NCBI GenBank assembly: GCA_001574975.1
Contig: KQ965864.1
Location: 5,543 to 49,645, forward strand
Length of the DNA: 44,103 nucleotides
From: Gonapodya prolifera JEL478
Taxonomy: Eukaryota; Monoblepharomycota; Monoblepharidomycetes; Monoblepharidales; Gonapodyaceae
Reading direction: 5' to 3'
The translations under genes were made by a program, and so were the position numbers. How positions within the stretch are numbered: position 1 is the stretch's first letter; the number at the start of each line of letters is the position of its first letter. The notes below the pieces were generated by a model, which worked only from the letters and a program-made list of their open reading frames with translations, did not search any database and had not been told where the DNA came from. This document shows positions 1 to 10,642 of this stretch, in pieces.

Positions 1-900
1 TTGTTAGCCTTCTGAAAACAAATACAAACTCTTAGCAAACAAAGGTCACAACACAGTAATGCATAAACCCAATTTAGTATGTGGGGGTACTGATTCACAG
101 GGTGGGGGGCTTCAGTTGCATGGGGGGTCTAAAAAACGTGACAATGGCAACCACCACTTGCTGCAGAGTGAGCACAACCCAAGTATTATTGCATGGAGAA
201 GGTTGTGCAGGCAAAAGTGTTGATGCTCAAGGGGGTACTGGACCAAGGTAGAAACATGTACCTGCTGGTCACTGATTTGGAAGTTGATGGGGAGCCAGTG
301 TATGACTGGTACACTAAAAGTATGGGGAATGCTGAATGATAGTGTTGAGATGTACAAAACTTTTATAAGGAGGATAAAGAGTAAATATACAAGAAATCAT
401 GATAATTATGCCTATAAAAGCATCTTCTACCCCTTCCCTCTGTGTGCCATGGATACACTCCATTACAATATGTATGCAGACATGTTATGGCAGGGGGGGT
501 TTGAATCTGCTCCTGCAGATGCCCCACAAACTCCACCTGCTTGCTTTCTGTGGCCTATATCAAGTATGCACTGCCACAGTACCTCCTGAGCTACATGCAA
601 ATGCAGCACATAAAACAGGAAAGCAGGTTTGCACCATACTACCAACATATGCACTTTGAGCACCATTTGGAGCAGCTGATGGGGCTGGGCAAACTGACAC
701 TTACAGAGTGTAAGGTACTCTCGCTCCTTCACCTTGAAAAAGTGAATGCACAGACCCCATTTGCGTGCTACCATGCATGACTGATTGTGGAATGCAATGG
801 CCTGGCCTCACACAGGTGCCACCAATTTTTTTTTGATGTTATGTGAACTGGGTGGTCCAGTGCTGCACTTGATGGGTAAGCAGGAGCACATGATGAAACA
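1..900 (+). pseudogene. Degenerate element-like reading frames, family not recognised
   Basis: Several short plus-strand frames have protein-like composition but no complete gene. One runs from 193 (an ATG followed by about 48 residues including 'DLEVDGEPVYDWYTKSMG'). Another runs about 541-780 and contains 'ALPQYLLSYMQMQHIKQES' and 'LTECKVLSLLHLEKVNAQ'. Neither has a clean start or intron signals that join them. The base composition is AT-rich compared with the gene-dense middle of the window, and the stretch lies next to a large inverted repeat, so decay of a mobile element is the best guess. I cannot assign a transposon family, and a lineage-specific gene with unseen introns is the alternative. 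Confidence 0.25.
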
Positions 901-903
901 GGA

Positions 904-1737
904 CTTTTAAATTGCTATACAACCAAGGTGAGCTGCACAAGCCTGTAAACTGCAGGAACATGTATGTGTGATCAAATGTACATAATAAGTTGTAATGTGC
1001 ATAGAACTCACCTGCAGGAACATGATGCCAAACTTAGGGCACGTCCTGCAGGTGTGCACATCTAAACACGCGGCCACAGTAGTGGCACAGCAGCTAATAC
1101 CCAACACTCATACTACTCTACATACTCCACGTCAGTGGATGTCAGGATGACATAAATGCTCTGTAAAGCATTTGCCATACATGCTTGCAAAAACTTTTTG
1201 AGCAACCTGGTGGCAATCCAACTCCTTTTGTCAAATTATAATGTCTTTACCTTTTATAAATTACCAACTGTCAAAGGCAGGAACAAGTATGCATGGCTGA
1301 TATAAATGTATCATCAGCTCCATTTTCTTTTGTATCTAGTAGCAACAGTGAGTAATGAACATATTTCATTGTGGATTTTGTCTTGGGTGTTGCTGATAGC
1401 AACAATGCCATTGCCCAAGTGGGACTCACTCTTTGCAACACCCTGGGGGAGTGTGGTAGGATGGTACTGATGATGTCTAACTATGGCATATTGTCACACT
1501 GACATCCACTAACATGGAGTATATAGAGTAGTAGGAGTGTTGGGTATTAGCTGCTGTGCCACTACTGTGGCCGCGTGTTTAGATGTGCACACCTGCAGGA
1601 CGTGCCCTAAGTTTGGCATCATGTTCCTGCAGGTGAGTTCTATGCTCATTACAACTTATTATGTACATTTGATCACACATACGTGTTCCTGCAGTTTACA
1701 GGCTTGTGCAGCTCACCTTGGTTGTGTAGCACAAATG
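904..1737. repeat. Large inverted repeat (two ~235-bp arms around a ~355-bp spacer)
   Basis: The left arm (904-1144) is the near-perfect reverse complement of the right arm (1500-1737). Inner ends share 'TGACATCCACT' and outer ends share 'CAGCTCACCTTGGTTGT'. Both arms carry the same reading frame (about 36 residues starting 'MLGISCCATTVAACLD'), so the arms still read alike. The layout resembles a fold-back or MITE-like element, or two solo copies in opposite orientation. A third, diverged copy lies at 8911-9069. I could not identify target-site duplications. Confidence 0.75.
950..1011 (-). other. Intron-like 62-nt segment in repeat arm 1
   Basis: Read on the minus strand this segment begins GTGAGTTC and ends CCTGCAG. 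The equivalent segment in arm 2 is 1633-1694. The third repeat copy (8911-9069) lacks it exactly at the corresponding point (9032/9033). The segment is also bounded by a 10-bp direct repeat GTTCCTGCAG, so loss by recombination between short direct repeats is an equally good explanation to splicing. Confidence 0.55.
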
Positions 1738-1799
1738 GCTATATGGTTTAGGCTTATTTTATTGTTTTTTATCATCTTGGGACCTCAGTCCCGTTCCAC

Positions 1800-2900
1800 T
1801 ACATCTTGGGTAACACACTAACCCCTCTTTGGTTCTGACTTATACCAGACCACCACAAGTGTCAGGTTTGTCATTAGCATTTGGTCCTTGAGATATCTGG
1901 AGCATTGAAGCTCTTTTAATGATCCACATAGAATGAGCTTTGCTGTCAAGAGAGATGCACTTTTCATGGTAACAATAGTGTCCATCCAGCAGCATTTACA
2001 GCAACATAGAGTTTGGTACTTGGAGACAAGAGTATTTGTGCTAAAGAAACTATTCTGACCTACACAGCTTTCTGCATCATGGTATGGGAGTGCAGTTAGT
2101 GATTTGTATTGCTGTCTCAATGCCCCTCCAAACAAACAAATAGCAATGTTTCAAGTGGTTCTTCAACCATACAGAGTCACAGCTTGACTAATACCACCAC
2201 CCCCATTTGCAGGCCATAATATGTCGGAGGCTGAAAGAGATTTGGTACCTGCAGCGGGGCACATGAAAACGCAAATAGTGCCCCAGGACATGTTCAAAAT
2301 TCCAACTAACTACGACCTACTGCATAGTGCCCTGTTTGCCAACTGTACTACCAATTGCTTATGCATCCAAAAGTGCAAATTTCGGACAAATTCCCCCCCA
2401 CATTCCACTCTGTCTCAATCGCCTTGCATCTTAACTCCAAGCGCTATCCCTCCTCGTCTGTTCCCGCACTCTTTCCCATACCTTTCATCTTTGCGTCTGC
2501 TTCCAAGTGGGAATGGCTCTTTACCCATCACAACTGGCAACTGAGTCCCAGCAAGCAATTGGGGCCTGTTTCCTCATCGATTTATGATTCTCCATGTCAC
2601 AAGGGACGAAACGACGTTAACAAAAGCATATATCACGCAATAAGGATTTCCAATACGGCCACCTGGTGGTTTGCCTGCTGCACTTCCAAAGGGCACGCGG
2701 CAAGCGTTCTGTTGTGAGACTGGTGGGGGCAAACGGTGCCTGCCTAAGCCAGGTTTGCACCATCAAACGTTACTTGATGCCAAAGCTCTACACAGAATAC
2801 CTTTTGGTTTCAACTTTCATGATTGCTCTTTCTTGTTTCTAAATCCGTGCGGCTTCAGAAGGAAGGAAGAGAAAAAAGACGGCAACTGGCACTGGTGAGC
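1800..2900 (+). pseudogene. Decayed coding-like stretch, possibly a mobile element
   Basis: The plus strand shows interrupted frames with protein-like sequence. Examples are 'RDALFMVTIVSIQQHLQQ' near 1950 and a frame from 2221 starting 'MSEAERDLVPAAGHMKTQ' and continuing to about 2390. Stops and frame changes break any long product. Nothing recognisable as a catalytic motif was found. The stretch lies just beyond the inverted repeat and may be part of the same element. The 2450-3270 part looks unstructured to me apart from short frames. Confidence 0.2.
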
Positions 2901-3274
2901 AAAGCAATAGTGTCTTTGCAAGAACCACTCTAGTCACCTTCCTTCTTTTTGAGTGCGCACCGTTTGCTTGCACGTGTGACACAGTTTCAAAGGGCCACCC
3001 TTGAATCTGAAAAGAAAACGCACATCATCAAACCTCTCACGTTGTACATCAGGACAACAAGGAAGACAAAGTGCAAAATATAACTTTTGCAATCGCCTTA
3101 TACATAGATGCATCCAAAAGCGCTCAGATATTGTCGGCGAGAAATAAGAGAACAAACAAAATACCACGGGTAAATCGGAGGGGAAGAAAGGTGGCTCAGA
3201 CATCAAGTACGATGATGAAAAGCAACAGAAATGAAATCCGCGGTATGCCAATTTCCTGGAGATCCGCAAGTATG

Positions 3275-3607
3275 GCTGTTCTGGGGGGCATAATAGGAGG
3301 CTCCGGCGGAGGTGGCTCCATCAGAGAGGCCTAAAAGTGGACCAGACAGTCACGGTTTTTTTCCCTACACAAACGTTTGTCAACGCATAGCTGTTCTGGG
3401 GGGCATAATAGGAGGCTCTGACGGAGGGGGCTTCATCAGAGGGGCCTAAGAGCGGACCAGACAACCATGGTTTTTGTCCCGACTCCTGACGCACACATTC
3501 GCCAACCCATAGCTGCTCTGGGGGGCATAATAGGGGGCTCCGATGGAAGGGTTCCATCAGAGAGGCATAAGGGCAGGCCAGACAGCCACGGTTTCCGTCT
3601 CAATGCT
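3275..3607 (+). repeat. Three tandem ~118-bp units
   Basis: Units begin at 3275, 3390 and 3512 with GCTGTTCTGGGGGGCATAAT (GCTGCTC in the third) and continue through a shared 'CATCAGAGAGGC...GGACCAGACAGTCACGGTTTT' type region, so the periods are 115 and 122 bp. The third unit is diverged and ends near 3607. The copies differ by substitutions and small indels. No single reading frame stays open across all three, so the array is probably non-coding. Confidence 0.8.
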
Positions 3608-4053
3608 CCAGCCTTTGGCACGTTTTACATTGCCCAACAAGGCACAGGAGTGCCACATTGATAGACTTCTCACCTTCATAGGACGGCTTCTTCATCGCGA
3701 AGCAGCTGTTGTACCTTTCAAAACGCCAACAGTATGGTGGATATTGTGATGTTGAATGGGTCGGCGGAGGGAGAAAATTGTACTCCGTATTCAGGATGGA
3801 CGATGGAGCCTGCGAAGTCCTGCGAAATGGCGTATTCCCGCCAAATATATCCCAAAACTTGATCCCAATTCCATCTTCTTTCTTGAGCAGGGAGGTGCAG
3901 TACAGAGGACGGGGAGGGCAGACGTGAGTGAACGAGTGGCAGCAAAAAAAAAAATGCCCCGACCGCGTGAGCACTCCAAAACCAAACGCATCCTTCCCAC
4001 CCCCGCCCTCCTCTTTCCTCATGCCCCTCCTGGCCTTGCCCAAATCTCAAACC

Positions 4054-5341
4054 TCAACCCACCAACTCGACAACACACCCGACGCCCTGGCGTCTCGCAC
4101 ACGCGACGCAAGACTCGTCGACGATGTTGGTCAGGTAGCCGCCCTTCTTGTCCGTTTTGGACTGGTGGTGTGGGTGGAGTTTGGAAGGAGTTTTGGAGTG
4201 GTAGGGTAAGGGAGGTGGGTGGGAAGTGGGAATGGAAGTTGGAGTTGGAGTGGGAGTTTGTCAGTTTGAGGTGAGCACATCTCTTTATCAGCCCCTTGCC
4301 CCACCCCTTCCCTTACTCACAACTCGATATCCCATAGCTCTCTGCGCGCCCCACCCGTCGCCGCCCACACACCGCATCATCTCCGCAATCGGCACGTCGC
4401 GCTCATCCTTCCAGTCCAATCCCAATCCTGCCTCCCCCGCCGAGAATGTCGTTGACGATGTGGGTGTCGGGGAGGGCGAGTGGTGGGTGTGGGAGTGCGA
4501 GAGCGGGGAAGAGGAAAGCGTGGAGGAAGAGAGCAAGGGCAAGGACGCGGATAGGATGGACGGGGAGTGTATGTGCGCGGGGAGGGGAAATGCCGCTCGC
4601 GCGGGCACGGGAGCGATCCGGCCCCGAAGGAAGGGGAAGGGGAAGGGAAGGACAGTCTCGGAAAGCTCGCCGCCCGGCAACGGTCTTCTTGGCTGGGATG
4701 CCGGTGCAGGAACGCGGCGGATGCCCCGGTGCCGCCCGTCGAGCGAGGCAGTGTCGGGTACGAGCGAGGAGGAAGACACCGAGACCCCGCTGTCTGCCCA
4801 GTTGACTCCGACGTCGTGCGCGGTCCTCGCTCTCGCTGTCGTCCACGCCCGAGCTGTCGTCCCCGCCGTACCCATCCCGCGCTCGTTTGCCGTACCCGTT
4901 GGTCCTCGCTCTCAACCTCGCTCTCGGCCTCGCTCTCGGCCTCGCTCTCGGCCTCGCTCTCGGCCTCGCTCTCGGCCTCGCTCTCGGCCTCGACTTAAGG
5001 CGTACACACCACATCCACGGTTTCTTCCGGCCAGTGGACTCTCTTGGGCGCCACGAGGGATCTAGGGCGTTGTGGTCTGGAGTTGGACAGGGAGGAGTAG
5101 GAGAGCGAGGAGGTGGATGAGGAGGTGGACGAGGAGGCGATGGAGAGGGTAGAGAGGGTGGATGCGAGCGAGGCGTCGGTTGTGCGGCGGGGTGGGGGAA
5201 ATGGGCGGGTGGGCTGTGGGAAAAGGGAGGTGGAGGGGTGGTGGTGAGAGTTGGTCGCAACTCGGCATTGGTGGTGGGGATGGAGGGTGGACCAGGTGGT
5301 GCACCACCACCTTCTCTCTCCCGCAAATCGCAGTCCCACAT
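4054..5341 (-). CDS. Hypothetical Ser/Pro-rich protein, exon model partial
   Basis: I do not recognise the family. The last two exons are the best supported. One ends at 4321 after 'DWKDERDVPIAEMMRCVGG' and 'GAQRAMGYRV', followed by GTGAGTAAG. The next, 4161-4054, starts after ..CCACCAG in the same phase and encodes 'SKTDKKGGYLTNIVDESCVA' then 'CARRQGVGCVVELVG' and a stop. Upstream frames are Ser- and Pro-rich. A third segment ending near 5010 contains 'LVAPKRVHWPEETVDV', followed by GTGTGT. A 12-bp tandem repeat (4909-4993) sits just downstream of that splice donor and probably lies in an intron. The possible start at 5341 (ATG, then 'WDCDLREREGGGAPP') is uncertain. Compositional bias means some of this may be non-coding. 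Confidence 0.4.
4909..4993. repeat. Tandem 12-bp repeat (CTCGGCCTCGCT)n
   Basis: About seven near-perfect copies of a 12-bp unit. All frames stay open through the array because the unit is a multiple of three. This produces artificial Arg-Pro-Arg-Ala (minus strand) or Leu-Gly-Leu-Ala (plus strand) reading frames that should not be taken as protein evidence. Confidence 0.9.
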
Positions 5342-6640
5342 TCTTTAAAAAACGTAGCTCACGCAGTGTTTTCCCGTGCGTGTAGTGTGCTCCGGTGAAA
5401 CAACCGTACCGGCGTCCACCCTGCAGCTCTCCCAAGCAAGGAACCTGAAGCCAGCCCACCAGCCCGGAGCAAGACTGCGCATCCAGCACTCGAAATAGCC
5501 GAACTCGCATCCCGCGCGTGTGTGCGTCCCCGCGTGCGAGACCGCTGCAAGCTTCACACCTCCGACTCTGGTTAAACACCCGCACACACACTCACATCCG
5601 ATCGCTTTTCGCTCGTTGTTCACCACCGCATCACGGCCTTTCCCACCTCCTATCCACCTCCACTCGGCCCCACTTCCCCCCCACACTCACCAGCACCCGC
5701 CCCCTCCTCTCGACCTCGTCCCACCGTCCCTTGTCCCTGCCGATCGCCGATCGCCGACCCCGAGTTCCGCTTCACGTGCGTCTGCGCCATGTACATCATT
5801 TTATCCTGCTCTTTTCCCCTGCGCGCGTGTCCGTGTGGGGGAGAGGCAAGGGACAGGTCCCGGTGAAATTCAAGGGCGGGCCTGGCTGAATCGGCAGGGC
5901 GGGCGGGATGGGGCACCCACTCAGGGAAGCTTCGGAGAGATGGGAGAGGTTCATTTTATTATTATTATTATTATTATTATTTTGGTTTCTTGGGGGACAC
6001 GAGGAAAGGCGATAGGAAAAATATGTGGGGAGGTCAAGGGAAACAGGTGAGGGGTGCGGGGAGCAGAGTTCACCCCCGGCTGTTTTTGAGGTGGTCGGAG
6101 AGGTACAAGGCGGGGAAGGTGCGCTCGATGCTGTTCAGAGTCCCGGCAGGAAGCAGGCGACTCGATGTGCCACCGGCCGGATGGTCAGCTCGCGGTAACT
6201 GCACACCGTCAGAGAATGGAAACCCCCGCCCCCATGCACTGTCGGGGTGGCGCGTGAACTTGGAGTCGGTCAAGTGCTTCTTAGTGGGCGGCGGGTGGCA
6301 CGGAAAATTGATGAGAGAGTGGCGGGTGGGGTGCTAATGTATTCAACGGGAACAAAACCGAGAACTCAACAGTGATCAGGAGCTCGACAAATATATGCAT
6401 GCACAATTAAAAAGAAAATGCCTGCACATTCCACCGCACTACCGGATTTGATTCAATCGCTTCTCCCTGGTGTGTCTTTCTGGAGATTAATTAAATGCAG
6501 GAATGATCTCCGTGGCCTCCTCCACCTCCGGCAGAGAAAAGCGGCCTTCACATCCCCTCAGTAACACGAAAAGTAACGAGATCGCTCTGTCCAGCACGTA
6601 TCAACGCCATCTCGTGTCGCATCGCTGCATCTCCGGTCAT
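5342..6640. other. Intergenic, low complexity, with an (ATT)n microsatellite
   Basis: No gene is supported here. The stretch is rich in C/T (plus strand, about 5400-5800), then carries an (ATT)n microsatellite at about 5954-5984. The last 650 bp could include the promoter and 5' leader of the secreted protein gene starting at 6682. Confidence 0.5.
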
Positions 6641-6681
6641 CCATGCGTCCATCCTCCCGCATTTCCTCCGGGCGGCGCACC

Positions 6682-7790
6682 ATGTGGCTGCCCCTAGTCC
6701 TCGCCCTAGTCCTGGCATTGGCCGCTTCCCGTCTCGTGACAGCCGACTTCAGCGTCCAAGTAACATGGATGGACACGATTGATTGCTCTGGTGAGCCGCA
6801 CTCACCACCGCCATGTGGCCAAGTCGTGGCCCCGGCCTGGGACTAAACCGCACAGTACCATCGCAGGACCACCCCAGTACGGCCATCTGCTCTCCGACTC
6901 CGACTGCAACGTGCACAGCGCGAAACACGACCCGCTCGAGTCGTCGCTGGACACAGCGGAGTGTCGCAGATTTATCAACGAGACCACAGACGAGCCCACC
7001 GCGCTGGGAAGCTCAAAGCGCGCTTGCATAGTCACAAAGGAGAAAGTCGATACGTTGAGCATGGCGAAATTGTTCCCCGTAGCAAGCGGTGGGTTTACAG
7101 TTTCTGGCACACACGTCCAATATTGTTCAAGGAAATAATTGACCTCATCTTTCACGGACGTCGGAAAGACGTAAAATACTACTTCACCAACCTATATTAC
7201 ACGCTCAATTGCGCCCCTGGAAACGTTTATAATCGAGATTTTAGCACGGCTGACGGAAAGTGTCGTCCCGCCTACTGGCTCGGGCTCAACTCCAGGGGCG
7301 AGAATTACACCGAGGATACGGTTTCGTCACTCAAATTCAAGTGGACGTATCGCTCCAGTGACTGTAAAACATACTTTGAGTGCGATGTGGGTTTCTTCGT
7401 TTTGCAACTTGCAATTGTTCTTCAATCAATCCATTCCTCCAATCTTTGTCCCGAAACCCCGGCCCACCCCACCCCACGGCGTCACACTTGTAGGACAGCG
7501 CCTGCGCGATCAACTGCGTAGCCAAAAACGTATCCAAGACGATTGACAACTGCAGAGTGGATGGGAACTATATTCAATCAGGGATGAACTCTGAATGTAC
7601 AACAATGGCAGGTACGGATGCCAAAAACCTCGTGGCCGCGTCGCAGGGTGGAACGCCGGCACCTACGCCATCGTCTGCGAGTGGCGCTAAGCCGGGCAGC
7701 AGTGCCCCCACGTCCACGAGGGGCATGGGATTGGGGCTCGGACTTGTGGTGTTGGTAACATTGGCCGGAATATTGTTGTCTGGTCACTAA
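6682..7790 (+). CDS. Predicted secreted, GPI-anchored Cys-rich protein
   Basis: Four exons fit in phase: 6682-6790, 6867-7088, 7169-7386 and 7494-7790 (introns 76, 80 and 107 nt, all GT-AG), giving about 281 residues. The N-terminus is a strong signal peptide ('MWLPLVLALVLALAASRLVT'). An upstream in-frame ATG at 6643 would put basic residues before the hydrophobic core, so I prefer 6682. The mature part has many cysteines, several N-glycosylation sequons, and segments such as 'KYYFTNLYYTLNCAPGN' and 'PAYWLGLNSRGENYTED'. The C-terminus has a Ser/Thr/Pro/Ala-rich stalk followed by a hydrophobic tail ('GLGLVVLVTLAGILLSGH') typical of a GPI-attachment signal. The expected location is the plasma membrane or cell wall. 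I know no family for the central domain, so its function is unknown and it may be lineage-specific. Confidence 0.7.
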
Positions 7791-8010
7791 CCTGGCAGCA
7801 GTACATTACATCTATCTCTAACAATTTATATGTAATACGTAAAGCGACGGATCAGCTGGTGCAACCTCAAAGTCCCCAAGAGATGTTTGTCCGGTTGTAT
7901 CACTGAAAAGCAAGTGACTCTTAATTTTCGTACTTGAGCGAAATTAATGTCCTGCATGAAACGCCATCGGCGAAAGGCCAAAGAGCTGCGGCGGTTTGAT
8001 AATATTCCCC

Positions 8011-8592
8011 ATGAGCAAAGCGCAACGAGCGTCTCCAAAAACTGAAGAAGCCAAATTCAAGAACATGAAGAGAAGTGGGGGTTGTCGCGACAAGAATGCC
8101 CAGAGTTTACTCAAGAGTGACAATCACGGGTCTAGCTTGGAGAGCAAAATGCGACGATGTGCAAGCGTGCCAGATCGCATCACAAATTTTACACCCCAAA
8201 GGCACGCAAGCTTACACCTGTTTGCGATCCAGGGTAAGAAATCATCAACCGGTGCCGGTGGCATGCTTCCATTTGACTTTATCGCAGAAAACCCTTCAGC
8301 TTACAACGTCCGAGTGCATTCGAGAATTCAACCGCGTCGTGCATCAGCATTAGCTAATACAGAAACTCATATACAATCTCAGAGCGTCACAAACCAATCA
8401 TCCCAATCATTGGGCAGGCCAATTGATGTTCGTCGAGCCCGTGGAAATCAAACACCAAGAACCATTTCGGCAAGGAATATTGGCATCAACCCACTTCAAA
8501 CGCCGCCACCTTCGAGGGTGAGCCCATTTGCTCAGCGCGGTTCTAATTCACCAAGCACCACGATTTTGGGTTTCTTTGGACTCAGCAACTAA
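8011..8592 (+). CDS. Hypothetical 193-aa basic, Ser-rich protein
   Basis: A single open frame starts at ATG 8011 ('MSKAQRASPKTEEAKFKNMK') and ends with TAA at 8590-8592. The protein is basic, Ser- and Gln-rich and apparently disordered, with several SP/TP sites near the C-terminus ('NPLQTPPPSRVSPFAQRG'). There is no signal peptide, membrane segment or domain I recognise. A 54-nt stretch at 8234-8287 has perfect intron features (GTAAGAA, TTGAC, CGCAG) and is a multiple of three. The protein could therefore be 193 residues unspliced or 175 spliced. A disordered nuclear protein is possible, as is a spurious frame. Confidence 0.45.
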   Translation: MSKAQRASPKTEEAKFKNMKRSGGCRDKNAQSLLKSDNHGSSLESKMRRCASVPDRITNFTPQRHASLHLFAIQGKKSSTGAGGMLPFDFIAENPSAYNVRVHSRIQPRRASALANTETHIQSQSVTNQSSQSLGRPIDVRRARGNQTPRTISARNIGINPLQTPPPSRVSPFAQRGSNSPSTTILGFFGLSN

Positions 8593-8910
8593 AAAAGATT
8601 GATCTGTTGCCGACATGCAGAAATCCAAAGTTTGTAGGTTTAAAAGAGGTTTACATAACTAAGGACAATTGCAGTAGTAAATACATAAAGAATCTGGATT
8701 TGCCTTTCAGTTGTATTACAGTACTTCCTCTCAAACAGACCAAGGATGCCACCAATCACGCAAGAATAAAACAATGCAAGCGCATTCACGCCTCTCACAA
8801 TTATTTGTTCATATTCCCAAATAAACACTCTACCCACCCCCCTCACCATAAACTCTTTTAAAAAGACTGTAGCAGCAACTACGGAACCACCCTGTCACCA
8901 TAGCTTCAGG

Positions 8911-9069
8911 TGACATCCATTGACATGGTATATACAGTGTGTGGTGTTAGATGCTGTGCCACTACTGTGGTCACGAGATTAGATGTGTGCACCTGTAGGA
9001 CGCACCCTAAGTTTGGCGTCGCGTTCCTGCAGATTACAGGCTCGTGCAGCTCACCTAGGATGTATAGCA
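8911..9069 (+). repeat. Third copy of the inverted-repeat sequence, lacking the intron-like segment
   Basis: This matches arm 2 (1500-1737) from 'TGACATCCAYTRACATGG' to 'GTGCAGCTCACC', with about 15-20% divergence by eye. It lacks the 62-nt GTGAGT...CTGCAG block at position 9032/9033. It lies roughly 300 bp upstream of the gag frame of the broken retroelement. I cannot tell whether it is part of that element or an independent insertion. Confidence 0.7.
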
Positions 9070-9374
9070 TTACGCCAAACTTCTACTCCCCGTTTTTAGC
9101 TTATTGCAAAGCACAGAAGCTTTACTGGGACACGAATTTTTGCACAGACATACTTTTCTACTATATCTATCAGCTAAATGCATCATTGTTTGATTTATTC
9201 AGCTCAGNGAGCCGTAATCTTGACTGGCGTAACTCCGACTGTGGAATCGCGAACGAAGAACTAAGCATCACAGCACATCGTTCTCAGCGGTAATACGCGT
9301 CGTATATACTTGATATTGCGCCTTTGAAGTTTCATCACAATTGAACTATTCCTTGTTGAGATATCAACAGTTTT

Positions 9375-10495
9375 GTGAGCAAACCTCAGACATCACACAA
9401 ATCTGCACCCACTATTGTTACACAAACCACTCAGATGGACTCATCTAGCAATTCTCACTATCCTGATGCATCTATTGATCAAAGTCGCTTGGCAAATGCC
9501 ACTGAAGAGCATCAATCTGATGTCTTGCTGCTCCCAATAGTGGGGTACACATCCATGCACCTGCACCCCAACCTATCTTTCCTACTTCTTCAGGAGAATT
9601 TTTGGAACGTTTAACTAGCACTGCCAATTTGTCTAGAGTGGAATTTCAAAATGTGTTAGCCACCTTGAGGAGATTGGAAGCACAAATGGATGTGATTCCA
9701 TGGTCTCAGGTCCAGGAACTTGAGAGGGAGAACCAAGAACTTTGCCAAGAGCTTGCAGCTGTTGGCAGATTTGTGGGTGGTGCAGCCAAAGATCCTAAGA
9801 TTGAGCCTCCCCCAGAGTATTCAGGGGATACTATAACAGAGAGAGATGCCTATAGACACTGGAGAACTCAAACACAATTATTCCTCCAAGCCCAGCCCCA
9901 CACATATACTTCTCCATACCAGCAAATTATGTATATTGGATCCCGCCTGAAAGGCACAGCCATGACTACTTATATTCAGTGGTCCACAATGCACTTTATG
10001 GAACTCCAACCATATTCTACACCAATTCCACTTTTTAAAGCACTTTGGGAATTACTTGATAGCCTGTTTGACAATTTTGATAGACTGTCAACAGCTCAAG
10101 CCCAATTTCTGCAGATCAAGCAGCAGCCAGGGGAGAACTTTGAGGCCTTTTTAATTCAATTCCAAGTCCTTTGTGTGGATGCAGGCTTTGCAGCAAAAGA
10201 TTTAGTTCAAATGCTTGTCAAAGCTCTTTCCTTAAAGCTGCAAAATGCACTAGCCCTTACTGACTATGACCCAAATAGTTTGGAATCTGCCATTCAGAGG
10301 TTGAGGTACATAGATGCCCATGACAGACGTCATGGTGGCACCATGGCTCATAATTCTTGCAAAATACATCCTGGAGCCCCACATTCTGACAGCAAGTGCT
10401 GGGTACAACATCCTAACCTGAGACCCCCTAAAAAGGTTGATACCAAAGTTGGTGCATTGCAAGAAACTGGAACTACTAAAAAGGATTTTTGTTAG
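9375..10495 (+). pseudogene. gag: Ty3/gypsy Gag, frameshifted
   Basis: Gag is the structural protein of an LTR retrotransposon and packages element RNA in cytoplasmic particles. The long frame to 10495 contains a retrotransposon-gag domain with typical features: 'PPPEYSGDT' near the start of the domain, 'RHWRTQTQLFLQAQP', 'IGSRLKGTAMTTYIQW', 'LLDSLFDNFDR' and 'PGENFEAFLIQFQVLCVDAG'. A short coiled-coil-like stretch ('ELERENQELCQELAAVGR') precedes it. An upstream frame from 9375 ('SKPQTSHKSAPTIVTQTT') is probably the Gag N-terminus but is in another frame. The change of frame lies near 9530, so the gene is broken. I see no CCHC zinc knuckle downstream. An N at 9208 lies upstream of the coding part. 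Confidence 0.75.
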
Positions 10496-10642
10496 GCCCT
10501 GGGGAACATTGCCACCCTCAGTGCCCACCTTTGGCATCCAAGCAGACGGATGTCAGAGTTGGAACAAGCACAAGTAGAAGCAACCTAAGCATGTTGGTTA
10601 ACTTGAGATTACAAATAAACAACTTCCATATCTACTTCTGCT

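Noticed and set aside
3275-3607. CRISPR-like array
   Set aside because: The whole ~118-bp unit repeats, with no unique spacers, and the genome is eukaryotic.
4403-5341. 312-aa minus-strand frame with an (RPRA)n tract
   Set aside because: The tract comes from a 12-bp tandem repeat that keeps every frame open. Parts of other frames here match better with splice sites.
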